A DNA stretch of 64,000 nt. It comes from DASYTH01 sp036002505. GTDB lineage: Bacteria > Actinomycetota > Actinomycetes > Mycobacteriales > Pseudonocardiaceae. Where the stretch lies: assembly GCF_036002505.1 (NCBI RefSeq), contig NZ_DASYTH010000196.1:1-64000 (forward strand), read 5' to 3'. The stretch's first letter is position 1; each line of letters opens with the position of its first letter. Shown one piece after another: positions 16,932 to 24,736 of the stretch. Position numbers and translations under genes: made by a program. The notes below the pieces were generated by a model, which was not told the origin of the DNA, made no database searches, and saw only the letters and a list, made by a program, of their open reading frames with translations.

Positions 16932-17069
16932 TCAGTTCTCGACGATGATGGTGCCTCCGGTGGCGACCGAGTCGGAGGTGCTGGTGCTGGTGGCGATGAG
17001 GCCGTACTCGATCATGCTGGCCAGCAGGACGGTGAGGGCGGCGATCAGAAGTCGATGACGAAGCTTCAT
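16932..17069 (-). CDS. Tandem membrane micropeptide 3 (45 aa)
   Basis: This is the promoter-proximal and most divergent copy: MKLRHR, LLIAALTVLLASMIEYGLIA, and a tail ending SVATGGTIIVEN. The invariant features across all three are the basic start, RLLIAALTVLLA, EYGLIA, SVAT-GTII and a final Asn. GAAGGGGAG is a strong ribosome binding site. It lies 106 bp downstream of the DinB-like gene on the same strand, in a spacer with the small palindrome CTGAC-N3-GTCAG (17104-17116). Co-transcription with DinB is possible but unproven. Confidence 0.68.
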   Translation of the reverse strand: MKLRHRLLIAALTVLLASMIEYGLIATSTSTSDSVATGGTIIVEN

Positions 17070-17175
17070 GGGTGTCTCCCCTTCGAGTGCCGCGCTGAAC
17101 GCGCTGACAGCGTCAGGTTAGACCGGTGTGCGGGGGTGCGGAATCCGCTGCCTGGCGCCAAAAACGGGCGCGCGG

Positions 17176-17685
17176 TCAGTAGTAGCCCCTGGAGCCGTCG
17201 AGGAGTTCGCGGATGGCGTCGGCGTGGCCGGCGTGGCGGGCGGTCTCCTCGATCATGTGGAGGAGGATCCAGCGCAGGCTTGCGGCGCCGGACTTGAAGT
17301 CGGTGTTCTTGCCGCGGTCGTCGAGTGAGTGCGCCGCGATGATCTCGTTCGACCGGGTGCACTGGCGGTCGTAGTCCTCGAGGAGCTGGGCGAGCGGAGT
17401 GCCGTCCACGATCATGTCCTCGTCCTCGGTCTCGGAGAACTGCGGACCGGTGGCCGGGAGGCCCAGCATGACGATCTCGAACCAGAGGTTCTCGACCCAG
17501 CGCATGTGCGACACCAGGCCGGCCATGGTCATCAGCGGCGAGGCCGGCAGCACCGCCCGGTGCGCGTCCTCTTCGGACAATCCGTCACATTTCCAGGTGA
17601 TGACCGCGCGCTGCAGGTCAAGCCAGCCCACGAGTTGGGTCCGCTCGTCGGCGGTGAACGCGGGGCGGGTGCGTGAGGGTGCCAT
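17176..17685 (-). CDS. DinB-fold (DUF664) protein
   Basis: The 169-residue protein has the four-helix DinB/mycothiol-transferase-like fold. Putative metal ligands are His in LVSHMRWVE (near 60) and the pair in EETARHAGHADAIRE (near 150). DUF664 members are metal-dependent and some act as thiol transferases in actinobacteria that use mycothiol; the substrate here is unknown. It is divergent from the P450 gene, with starts 92 bp apart, and lies upstream of the micropeptide trio. Confidence 0.8.
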   Translation of the reverse strand: MAPSRTRPAFTADERTQLVGWLDLQRAVITWKCDGLSEEDAHRAVLPASPLMTMAGLVSHMRWVENLWFEIVMLGLPATGPQFSETEDEDMIVDGTPLAQLLEDYDRQCTRSNEIIAAHSLDDRGKNTDFKSGAASLRWILLHMIEETARHAGHADAIRELLDGSRGYY

Positions 17686-17777
17686 GACCGCGGGACGCTA
17701 GCCGATCAACCGCGGCCCCGCCCACCGGATTTGTGGCAAGGTGGGGGTGGCGGGTCACGACGAGTAGGGGGAAGTTC

Positions 17778-19004
17778 ATGCAGAGTACCGGCGCGTCCGC
17801 ACCCGTGCGCCTGGACGGGGAGTTCATCGAGGATCCCTATGCGCTGTACCGCCGGATGCGCGAGGAGTCGCCGGTCCGGGAGGTGGTCACGCCGCGCGGG
17901 CTGAAGGTGTGGCTGGTGACGCGCTACCAGGACGCCCGGGACGCGCTCGCGGATCCCACGCTGCACAAGAACATGCGGGACGGGCGCGAGCTGTTCACCA
18001 AGCACAGCACCACCGGCAGCGCGGACGAGCTGTTCGGCCAGGAGCTGAGCTCGCACATGCTGAACAGCGACCCGCCCGATCACACCCGGCTGCGCAAGCT
18101 GGTCGCCAAGGCGTTCACCATGCGCCGGGTCGAGCTGATGCGGCCGCGGATCGCGGAGATCACCGAGGAGCTGCTCGACGGCCTGGCCGGGCGGGACGAG
18201 GTGAACCTGGTCGACGACTTCGCGTTTCCGCTGCCGGTCACGGTGATCTGCGAGCTGCTCGGGGTGCCGCAGGCCGACCGCGACGACTTCCGCCGCTGGT
18301 CGAACGTGCTGCTGTCCGCGGGCAACTTCGAGGAGGTGCACGCCGCCGGCGAGGCCATGGCGACCTACCTGTACCAGCTGGTCACCGGCAAAGTAGAGCA
18401 CCCCGCGGACGACATGCTGACCGCGCTGGTGCAGGCCCGCGACGACGAGGGCGGCGGCGAGGGGCTGGGCGAGTTCGAGCTGGTGTCCATGGCGTTCCTG
18501 CTGCTGGTCGCCGGGCACGAGACGACCGTGAACCTGATCGCCAACGGCGTGCTCTCGCTGCTGCGCAACCCCGACCAGCTCGCGGCGCTGCGGGCCGACC
18601 CGGCCCTGCTGCCCGGCGCGGTGGAGGAGTTCCTGCGGTACGAGAGCCCGGTCAACCACGCGACCCTGCGCTACACCACGGTCCCGGTCACACTGGGCGG
18701 CGTGGAGATCCCGGCCGAGGAGTTCGTCCTGGTGTCGCTGGGCTCGGCCAACCGGGACGGTAACCGGTTCGCCGACCCCGACCAGGTCGACATCACCCGC
18801 GAGGCCGGCGGCCACCTGGCCTTCGGCCACGGCATCCACTTCTGCCTCGGCGCCCCGCTCGCCCGGCTGGAAGGCCAGATCGCCATCGGCGGCCTGCTCG
18901 ACCGGTTCCCCGACCTGGCGCTCGCGGTCGACCCGGCCGAGCTGCGCTGGCGCAACAGCACCCTGCTGCGTGGCCTGGAGTCCCTGCCGGTCCGGATTCG
19001 CTGA
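17778..19004 (+). CDS. Cytochrome P450, CYP107-like
   Basis: The 408-residue soluble P450 starts at ATG 17778 after TAGGGGGAAG. The I-helix oxygen-activation motif is LLLVAGHETTVN (near 240). The K-helix ExxR is in VEEFLRYES, and the haem-Cys loop is FGHGIHFCLGAPLAR near 350. All catalytic parts are present, so it should be an active monooxygenase that uses external ferredoxin/reductase. The substrate is unknown. It is followed after 23 bp by bioA on the same strand; no biosynthetic cluster is evident. Confidence 0.92.
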   Translation: MQSTGASAPVRLDGEFIEDPYALYRRMREESPVREVVTPRGLKVWLVTRYQDARDALADPTLHKNMRDGRELFTKHSTTGSADELFGQELSSHMLNSDPPDHTRLRKLVAKAFTMRRVELMRPRIAEITEELLDGLAGRDEVNLVDDFAFPLPVTVICELLGVPQADRDDFRRWSNVLLSAGNFEEVHAAGEAMATYLYQLVTGKVEHPADDMLTALVQARDDEGGGEGLGEFELVSMAFLLLVAGHETTVNLIANGVLSLLRNPDQLAALRADPALLPGAVEEFLRYESPVNHATLRYTTVPVTLGGVEIPAEEFVLVSLGSANRDGNRFADPDQVDITREAGGHLAFGHGIHFCLGAPLARLEGQIAIGGLLDRFPDLALAVDPAELRWRNSTLLRGLESLPVRIR

Positions 19005-19027
19005 CGCACCTCGCTAGCCTTCGGCGG

Positions 19028-20308
19028 GTGGACGCCGAGGAGTTGGTCGCGCTCGACCGGGCACATGTGTGGCATCCGTACGGGCCGATGCCGGGGACGG
19101 TGGACCCGCTCGTGGTGGAGTCGGCGGCCGGGGTGCGGCTGCGGCTGGCGGACGGGCGGGAGCTGGTCGACGGCATGTCGTCGTGGTGGGCGGCGATCCA
19201 CGGGTACCGGAACCCGGTGCTGGACAAGGCGTTGCTTGACCAGGCCGGGCGGATGAGCCATGTGATGTTCGGCGGGTTGACGCACGAGCCGGCGGTGCGG
19301 TTGGCCACCCGGCTGGTGGAGATCACGCCGGAGCCGCTGCGGCACGTGTTCCTGTGCGACTCGGGGTCGGTGTCGGTCGAGGTCGCGATCAAGATGTGCC
19401 TGCAGTACTGGCGTTCGGTGGGCCGGCCCGGCAGGACCCGGTTGCTCACCTGGCGGGGCGGCTACCACGGCGACACGTTCAACCCGATGAGCGTGTGCGA
19501 CCCGGACGGCGGGATGCACAGCCTGTGGCGCGGGGTGCTGCCCGAGCAGGTCTTCGCGCCGGCGCCGCCGGCCGGGTTCGCCGCGGGCGTGGACCACGAC
19601 TACGTCGCCGGGCTCGCGGAGCTGATCGAAGCGCACGCGGACGAGCTGGCCGCGGTGATCGTCGAGCCGGTGGTGCAGGGCGCCGGCGGGATGCGCTTCC
19701 ACGACCCGCGGTACCTGCACGTGCTGCGGGAGCTGACCCTGGCGCACGACGTGCTGCTGATCTTCGACGAGATCGCGACCGGGTTCGGCCGCAGCGGTGC
19801 GCTGTTCGCCGCCGACCACGCCGGGGTCAGCCCGGACGTGCTGTGCCTCGGCAAATCGCTGACCGGCGGCTACCTGAGCATGGCCGCGGCGCTGTGCACC
19901 GGCCGGGTGGCCGAGGGGATCTCCCGCGGCGAGGTGCCGGTGCTCGCGCACGGCCCGACGTTCATGGGCAACCCGCTGGCCGCCGCGGTGTCCACCGCCT
20001 CCATCGACCTGCTGCTCGGCCAGGACTGGCTCGGTACGGTGCGGCGGATCGAGGCGGAGCTCGCCGAGGGGCTGGCGCCGGCCGCGGGCCTGCCGGGGGT
20101 GCGGGACGTGCGGGTGCTCGGCGCGATCGGCGTCGTGCAGCTCGACCACCCGGTGGACGTGGCCGCGGCGACCCGTGCAGCGGTGGCCGCCGGGGTGTGG
20201 CTGCGCCCGTTCCGTGACCTTATTTACACAATGCCGCCGTATATCTGTGAATATGGTGATATCCGGGCGATTGCCGCCGGCGTCCTGGCCGCGGCCGCGG
20301 CCGGCTAA
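19028..20308 (+). CDS. bioA: Adenosylmethionine-8-amino-7-oxononanoate aminotransferase
   Basis: BioA is the PLP enzyme that converts KAPA to DAPA in biotin synthesis, using S-adenosylmethionine as amino donor. The 426-residue protein has HVWHPYGPMPG at the N-terminus (substrate/cofactor contact), GYHGDTFNPMSV, LIFDEIATGFGRSG (PLP-binding Asp) and the Schiff-base Lys in CLGKSLTGGY. The start is GTG 19028, 23 bp after the P450 stop. Unlike many actinobacteria, bioF does not follow; a small antisense gene comes before bioD. Confidence 0.95.
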   Translation: MDAEELVALDRAHVWHPYGPMPGTVDPLVVESAAGVRLRLADGRELVDGMSSWWAAIHGYRNPVLDKALLDQAGRMSHVMFGGLTHEPAVRLATRLVEITPEPLRHVFLCDSGSVSVEVAIKMCLQYWRSVGRPGRTRLLTWRGGYHGDTFNPMSVCDPDGGMHSLWRGVLPEQVFAPAPPAGFAAGVDHDYVAGLAELIEAHADELAAVIVEPVVQGAGGMRFHDPRYLHVLRELTLAHDVLLIFDEIATGFGRSGALFAADHAGVSPDVLCLGKSLTGGYLSMAAALCTGRVAEGISRGEVPVLAHGPTFMGNPLAAAVSTASIDLLLGQDWLGTVRRIEAELAEGLAPAAGLPGVRDVRVLGAIGVVQLDHPVDVAAATRAAVAAGVWLRPFRDLIYTMPPYICEYGDIRAIAAGVLAAAAAG

Positions 20309-20562
20309 ATGGCATTTGGTAATAGCGCGCTGGCGAGTTCGGACTCCGACGGCTCGACCAGGACGGAACCGTCCGGCAGCACCACGACCGGAATGTTCCT
20401 GCGGCCCTTGGCCAGCTCTATCGCCCTGTGTCGAGCGCTGTGGTCGTGTTCCACATCGATATCAGTAAAAGGCACGCCGTTGTCCCGCAGCCATGCCTTC
20501 GCCTGGCGGCAGTCGCAGCACCAGTCCGCGCCGAACACGATGACGCTTTCTCTCCCAGACAC
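20305..20562 (-). CDS. Glutaredoxin/mycoredoxin-like thioredoxin-fold protein
   Basis: The 85-residue protein has VIVFGADWCCDCRQAKAWL at the N-terminus, that is a CxxC redox centre (Cys-Cys-Asp-Cys), and the cis-proline motif NIPVVVLPDGS near residue 60. That is the glutaredoxin-like fold of mycoredoxin-type proteins, which probably reduces protein or mycothiol disulfides in the cytosol. The start is GTG 20562, with weak ribosome-binding support. It is antisense to the biotin genes and overlaps the bioA stop by four bases. Confidence 0.82.
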   Translation of the reverse strand: MSGRESVIVFGADWCCDCRQAKAWLRDNGVPFTDIDVEHDHSARHRAIELAKGRRNIPVVVLPDGSVLVEPSESELASALLPNAI

Positions 20563-20632
20563 AGGGGGAATATAACCGATTACGGGGCGCGTGTGGTTGG
20601 TGCAAACGAGTGGGACTAGCCTCACCATCCGT

Positions 20633-20716
20633 GAGCGAGCTTGCGAGCGAACCATTGGGCACTGCGCCGCGGCCGAGCTTGCGAGGCAGCGGTGTTGCCA
20701 GCACCGAGCTTGCGAG
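20633..20716 (+). repeat. Three copies of CGAGCTTGCGAG upstream of bioD
   Basis: The dodecamer CGAGCTTGCGAG occurs three times in the 84 bases before bioD, spaced about 40 and 30 bp. The first is within GTGAGCGAGCTTGCGAGCG. The copies read in the same direction and the last ends 8 bases before the bioD start. It looks like a dispersed intergenic repeat rather than a classical operator. Function unknown. Confidence 0.55.
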
Positions 20717-20724
20717 GTGATGGC

Positions 20725-21450
20725 GTGAGTGTGCTCGTGCTCAGCGGCACCGGGACCGACGTGGGCAAGACCGTGGTCGCCGCCGCGGTCGCCGCGCTCG
20801 CGCTGGCCACCCGGCAGAAGGTGGCCGTGCTCAAACCGGCGCAGACCGGCGTCGGCCCCGATGATCCGGGCGACGTCGGCGAGATCGTCCGGCTGGCCGG
20901 CCCGCTCACCACCCGGGAGCTGGTCCGCTTCCCGCACCCGCTGGCCCCGGCGACGGCCGCGCGCCTGGCCGGCCGGCCACCGGTACGCCCGGCCGAGGTG
21001 GCCGGCGCCGCCGTCGAGCTCGACCGGACGCACGATCTGGTGATCATCGAAGGGGCCGGCGGCCTGCTGGTCCGGTTCGACGACGACGGCGGCACGATCG
21101 CCGACGTCGCCTGGGCCCTGGGCGCGCCGGTGCTGGTCGTCGCCGACCCCGGCCTGGGCACCCTCAACGCCACCGCGCTCACCACGGAAGCCTTGCGCCG
21201 CAGGGGAATCGCCTGCGCCGGCCTGGTCGTCGGCGCCTGGCCGCGGCTGCCCGACCTGGCCAGCAGGCACAACCTGGAGGATCTCCCGGCGGTGGCCAAC
21301 GCGGTCCTGGCCGGGGCCCTGCCGGCCGGTGCCGGCGCGCTGGACCGGCCCCACTTCCTTGACGTGGCTCGCCGGTCGCTCTCGCCGACGCTCGGTGGAA
21401 CGTTCAACGCCGGCGAGTTCGCCGCCGAGCAGCTGCGTGCCGCGGGGTAG
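20725..21450 (+). CDS. bioD: Dethiobiotin synthetase
   Basis: BioD closes the ureido ring of dethiobiotin from DAPA, CO2 and ATP. The 241-residue protein begins VLVLSGTGTDVGKTVVAAA, the modified P-loop of the family, and has VLKPAQTGV (substrate Lys), IIEGAGGLLVRFD and VVADPGLGTLN. GTG 20725 was chosen because it precedes the conserved first strand and has AGGTGA 8 bases upstream; an earlier in-frame start would translate repeat DNA. bioB follows after about 100 bp. Confidence 0.94.
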   Translation: MSVLVLSGTGTDVGKTVVAAAVAALALATRQKVAVLKPAQTGVGPDDPGDVGEIVRLAGPLTTRELVRFPHPLAPATAARLAGRPPVRPAEVAGAAVELDRTHDLVIIEGAGGLLVRFDDDGGTIADVAWALGAPVLVVADPGLGTLNATALTTEALRRRGIACAGLVVGAWPRLPDLASRHNLEDLPAVANAVLAGALPAGAGALDRPHFLDVARRSLSPTLGGTFNAGEFAAEQLRAAG

Positions 21451-21552
21451 ATGCCGGGTCGAGGCCGGCTCACGGGTGAGCTACGCCTCGGTCGAGGTGG
21501 CTTTCGCGTGCGGCAGACTGGCTGGCGAGCTGTCGACCTTGAGGGAGGCCCG

Positions 21553-22575
21553 GTGACCATCGCTGTGCAGCGGACTGACGACGCAGTGCTCGCGGAGGCC
21601 CGTGAGCAGGTGCTCGAGCGGGGCGTCGGGCTGGCTGAGGCGCAGGTGCTGCGGGTGCTCCGGCTGTCCGACGAGCGGCTGCCGGAGCTGCTGGCGCTGG
21701 CGCACGAGGTGCGGATGCGGTGGTGCGGGCCGGAGGTCGAGGTCGAGGGCATCGTGAGCCTGAAGACCGGTGGGTGCCCGGAGGACTGCCACTTCTGCTC
21801 GCAGTCCGGCAGGTTCCCGACGCCGGTGCGGTCGGCGTGGCTGGACATTCCGGGGTTGGTGGAGGCGGCGCGGCAGACCGCGGCCACCGGGGCCACCGAG
21901 TTCTGCATCGTGGCGGCGGTGCGCGGGCCGGACGCGCGCCTGCTCGGCCAGGTGCGGGACGGCATCCGGGCCATCCGCGAGGCCGGCATCGAGATCCAGA
22001 TCGCCTGCTCGTTGGGCATGCTCACGCAGTCCCAGGTGGACGAGCTGGTGGCCATGGGGGTGCACCGGTACAACCACAACCTGGAGACGGCCCGCTCGCA
22101 CTTCCCCAACGTGGTGACCACACACTCGTGGGCGGAGCGCTGGGACACCCTGCGGATGGTGCGCGACGCCGGCATGGAGGTGTGCTGCGGCGGCATCCTC
22201 GGCATGGGCGAGACGGTCGAGCAGCGCGCGGAGTTCGCCGCCCAGCTCGCCGAGCTCGACCCGCACGAGGTGCCGATGAACTTCCTCATCCCGCAGCCCG
22301 GCACCCCCTACGAGGCCTACCCGGTGGTCGAGGGCAGGGACGCCCTGCGCACCATCGCCGCGTTCCGCCTGGCCATGCCGCGCACCATGCTCCGGTTCGC
22401 CGGCGGCCGCGAGCTGACCCTCGGCGACCTCGGCGCGGAGCAGGGCATGCTCGGCGGCATCAACGCCATCATCGTCGGCAACTACCTGACCAACCTCGGC
22501 CGCCCCGCCCAGCAGGACCTCGACATGCTCACCGACCTCAAGATGCCGATCAAAGCCCTCAGCGACACCCTCTGA
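21553..22575 (+). CDS. bioB: Biotin synthase
   Basis: The 340-residue radical-SAM enzyme inserts sulfur into dethiobiotin. The [4Fe-4S] motif is CPEDCHFC (CxxxCxxC, near residue 75). Further family blocks are YNHNLETARS, CCGGILGMGE, NFLIPQPGTP and RFAGGRE, with the Arg that binds the [2Fe-2S] cluster. The start is GTG 21553 after GAGGGAGG; upstream in-frame sequence is atypical. The associated BsaP gene is 145 bp downstream, separated by a repeat array. Confidence 0.96.
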   Translation: MTIAVQRTDDAVLAEAREQVLERGVGLAEAQVLRVLRLSDERLPELLALAHEVRMRWCGPEVEVEGIVSLKTGGCPEDCHFCSQSGRFPTPVRSAWLDIPGLVEAARQTAATGATEFCIVAAVRGPDARLLGQVRDGIRAIREAGIEIQIACSLGMLTQSQVDELVAMGVHRYNHNLETARSHFPNVVTTHSWAERWDTLRMVRDAGMEVCCGGILGMGETVEQRAEFAAQLAELDPHEVPMNFLIPQPGTPYEAYPVVEGRDALRTIAAFRLAMPRTMLRFAGGRELTLGDLGAEQGMLGGINAIIVGNYLTNLGRPAQQDLDMLTDLKMPIKALSDTL

Positions 22576-22579
22576 ACCC

Positions 22580-22696
22580 GCGAGTCCCCGGTCCCAGCAC
22601 GCGAGTCCCCGGTCCCAGCACACGAGTTCCCAGTTCGAACCGCGAACTCGAGTGCCTGAATCGGGGACTCGCGGTCCTGAACCGGGGACTCGCGGG
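22580..22696. repeat. 21-bp-period array, GCGAGTCCCCGGTCCCAGCAC type, back-to-back halves
   Basis: Two direct 21-bp units start at about 22580, followed by a degenerate third. The second half carries the reverse complement of the same units (GGGGACTCGCGGTCCTGAACC ...), so the array can fold into a long hairpin between bioB and bsaP. The period and GCGAGTY core are shared with the array at 47950-48051. Confidence 0.7.
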
Positions 22697-22719
22697 ATCC
22701 CCTGGCAGACTCCGGGGGC

Positions 22720-22929
22720 GTGGGAGCGTTCTGTGTGCGCTGCGGGCGGGCTGAGGCGGAGGGTGATCACATCGGCTGCCGGGGGGCGCGGGCGATGTTG
22801 GAGCCGCCGCGGTTCTGTTCGGTGTGTGCGCGGCGGATGGTGGTGCAGGTGACCCCGTCGGGGTGGTCGGCGCGGTGTAGCCGGCACGGGGAGTACTCCT
22901 CCGCCGAACCCCTCGGCGGCACGGACTAG
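22720..22929 (+). CDS. bsaP: Biotin synthase auxiliary protein BsaP
   Basis: The 69-residue protein carries cysteines in FCVRCG, GCRG, FCSVCARRM and RCSRHG. That is the pattern of the small Fe-S/zinc-like protein encoded next to bioB in mycobacteria and relatives (Rv1590 position) and named BsaP. BsaP supports turnover of BioB, probably by helping to restore its auxiliary Fe-S cluster. The start is GTG 22720. It lies between bioB and a DUF2567 gene, as in M. tuberculosis. The assignment rests on context plus the PPRFCSVC.RRMVVQVTP.GW.ARC block. Confidence 0.8.
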   Translation: MGAFCVRCGRAEAEGDHIGCRGARAMLEPPRFCSVCARRMVVQVTPSGWSARCSRHGEYSSAEPLGGTD

Positions 22930-22938
22930 TCTCGGAGC

Positions 22939-23544
22939 GTGACCAACGAGGAGCCGCCGGCGTCGCCCGTGGCCACCGCCGAGGAGCAGCCGCAGTGGGC
23001 CTATGCGTGGCAGCCGCCGCGGCCCAAGGTCGTGATCAAGCCGGACCTGCTGCCGGCGGTGAGCATCCTGTCGACCGTGTCCCTGCTGGGCATGGTGGTC
23101 GGCTGGATCTGGTCGCGGCTCGCTCCGCCGCAGCGCCTGCAGGTGCTGGCCGATCGGCAGGTGCCGCTGCCGGTGGAGAGCTATCACCGGTTCGACGATC
23201 TGGCCCTGTTCGTGCTGCTGTGCCTGGGGGCGGGGCTGTTCACCGGGCTCGGCGTGTGGCTGCTGCGGGAGCGGCGCGGTCCGGTGATCATGGTGGCCGC
23301 GGTGCTCGGCTCGCTGGTCGCCGCCTGGCTCGCCATGCGGGTCGGGGTGTCCTGGGCGGAGGGCCGGTTCACCGTCGAGGGTGCCCCCAAGGTCGGTGAC
23401 GTCGTGTCGAAGGCGCCGCAGCTGGAGTCCGGGTGGGCGATCGTCGCCTGGCCGCTCACCACCGCGCTCGCCTACGGGATCTTCTCGGCCTGGAACGGCA
23501 TGGACGACCTGGGCCGCCGCCTAGACCGCCTCTCCGGAACTTAA
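22939..23544 (+). CDS. DUF2567 membrane protein
   Basis: The 201-residue protein has a Pro-rich cytoplasmic start and four hydrophobic segments (about 40-62, 88-112, 118-135, 170-190). It corresponds in position and topology to Rv1591, the DUF2567 neighbour of bsaP. The function is unknown; the context suggests a link to the biotin locus but that could be only historical. The last six codons (ending DRLSGT) lie inside a dispersed repeat, so the native C-terminus may have been replaced. Confidence 0.75.
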   Translation: MTNEEPPASPVATAEEQPQWAYAWQPPRPKVVIKPDLLPAVSILSTVSLLGMVVGWIWSRLAPPQRLQVLADRQVPLPVESYHRFDDLALFVLLCLGAGLFTGLGVWLLRERRGPVIMVAAVLGSLVAAWLAMRVGVSWAEGRFTVEGAPKVGDVVSKAPQLESGWAIVAWPLTTALAYGIFSAWNGMDDLGRRLDRLSGT

Positions 23545-23639
23545 CTCCTGTCGTTGCGTTCCAGCGAGCGCTGCGGATGGCAGGTTGATTGTGGCTGGGT
23601 GCCGTCACGGTCCCCTGAGGTTGCGTTGGTCAGAGGCGG
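23526..23639. repeat. Dispersed 114-bp element, copy A
   Basis: The element begins CCGCCTCTCCGGAA and ends AGAGGCGG; these ends are inverted repeats (23526-23533 with 23632-23639). Internal blocks are CGTTCCAGCG, GGATGGCAGGTTGA, CCGTCACG and CCCCTGAGGTTGCGTTGG. Copy C (57388-57502) matches nearly throughout; copy B (51752-51795) has the first 45 bp. All three sit between convergent genes. Confidence 0.8.
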
Positions 23640-23645
23640 GACTCA

Positions 23646-24710
23646 CTACTCCTCGGCGGCGGGGGTGACCTTCCGGACGTAGAGCAGGCGGTCGCCGCGC
23701 TCGATGGCGTCGGCCGCGGGGTGGTCCACCCGGAAGAGCTTCCCGCCGCGCACCACGCCGAGCACGATGTCGGACAGGTGCCGCGGCGACCCGCCGACCT
23801 CGCCGGGATCCACCTCCCGCTCCGCGATGGCGAGCCCGGCCTCCGGGGTGATCAGGTCCTCGACGATCTCCACGACGTTCGGCGTCTGGGTGGCGAGGCC
23901 CAGCAGCCGGCCCGCGGTCTCACTGGACACGATCACCTGGTTCGCGCCGGACTGCCGCACCAGGTGCACGTTCTCCGCCTCCCGCACCGAGGCCACGATC
24001 TGCGCGTCCGGCGCGAGCTCCCGGGCGGTCAGCGTGACCAGCACCGACGTGTCGTCCCGGTTCGTGGCCACGACAACCGCCCTGGCCGCCGGCACGCCGG
24101 CCACCCGCAGCACGTCCGAGCGGGTCGCCGAGCCGTGCACGGTCACCAGGCCCAGCGCCGACGCGGCGTCCAGCACGGACTGGTCGGTGTCCACGACGAC
24201 GATGCGCTCGGGCTTCGTGCCGTCGGAGAGCACCGAGCTCACCGCGGAACGGCCCTTGGTGCCGTACCCGACGACCACCACGTGGTCCCGCACCTTCGAC
24301 CTCCACCGTTGGATCTTGAACGCCTGCCGGGACCGCTCGGTGAGCACCGCGAGCGTCGTGCCGACCAGGATGATCAGGAACAGGATGCGCAGCGGCGTGA
24401 TCACCAGGACGTTGACCAGCCGCGCCGACGTGCTGACCGGGGTGATGTCGCCGTACCCGGTCGTGGACAGCGACACCGTCGAGTAGTACACCGCGTCCAG
24501 GAACGACATGCCGTCGCCGTTGGCGTCGCGGTAGCCGTCCCGGCCGGCGTAGACGATCAGCACGGCGGCCAGCAGGGCCAGCAGCGCCCACACCACCCGG
24601 CGGGCGATCGAGGTCACCGGGCTGGTGCTGCTCTCCGGCATCCTGATCACACCGACCAGCGTGTGGTCCGGTCGCTCGGTGAGCCGGTCGGTGGGCAGCC
24701 TCGGCCTCAT
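23646..24710 (-). CDS. Two-TM potassium channel with RCK (TrkA-N/TrkA-C) domains
   Basis: The 354-residue protein has a first membrane helix about 30-50, then the pore with the K+ selectivity filter TTGYGD, and a second helix about 95-115. The cytoplasmic part is a TrkA-N Rossmann domain (HVVVVGYGTKGRSA) and a TrkA-C domain (HLSDIVLG.VRGGKLFRV), expected to gate the channel with nucleotide or ligand. The position directly after adnB matches Rv3200c. The ATG at 24710 is 26 bp after the adnB stop, so it is probably in the same operon. Confidence 0.9.
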   Translation of the reverse strand: MRPRLPTDRLTERPDHTLVGVIRMPESSTSPVTSIARRVVWALLALLAAVLIVYAGRDGYRDANGDGMSFLDAVYYSTVSLSTTGYGDITPVSTSARLVNVLVITPLRILFLIILVGTTLAVLTERSRQAFKIQRWRSKVRDHVVVVGYGTKGRSAVSSVLSDGTKPERIVVVDTDQSVLDAASALGLVTVHGSATRSDVLRVAGVPAARAVVVATNRDDTSVLVTLTARELAPDAQIVASVREAENVHLVRQSGANQVIVSSETAGRLLGLATQTPNVVEIVEDLITPEAGLAIAEREVDPGEVGGSPRHLSDIVLGVVRGGKLFRVDHPAADAIERGDRLLYVRKVTPAAEE

Positions 24711-24736
24711 CACGGCGGCACAGTAGCAACCCCGGA

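Noticed and set aside
16579..19004. RiPP cluster idea: micropeptides as precursors with the nearby P450 as tailoring enzyme
   Set aside because: The peptides have a membrane helix, no Cys, Trp or clear core with aromatic pairs, no leader-binding or maturation protein is adjacent, and the P450 is transcribed away from them.
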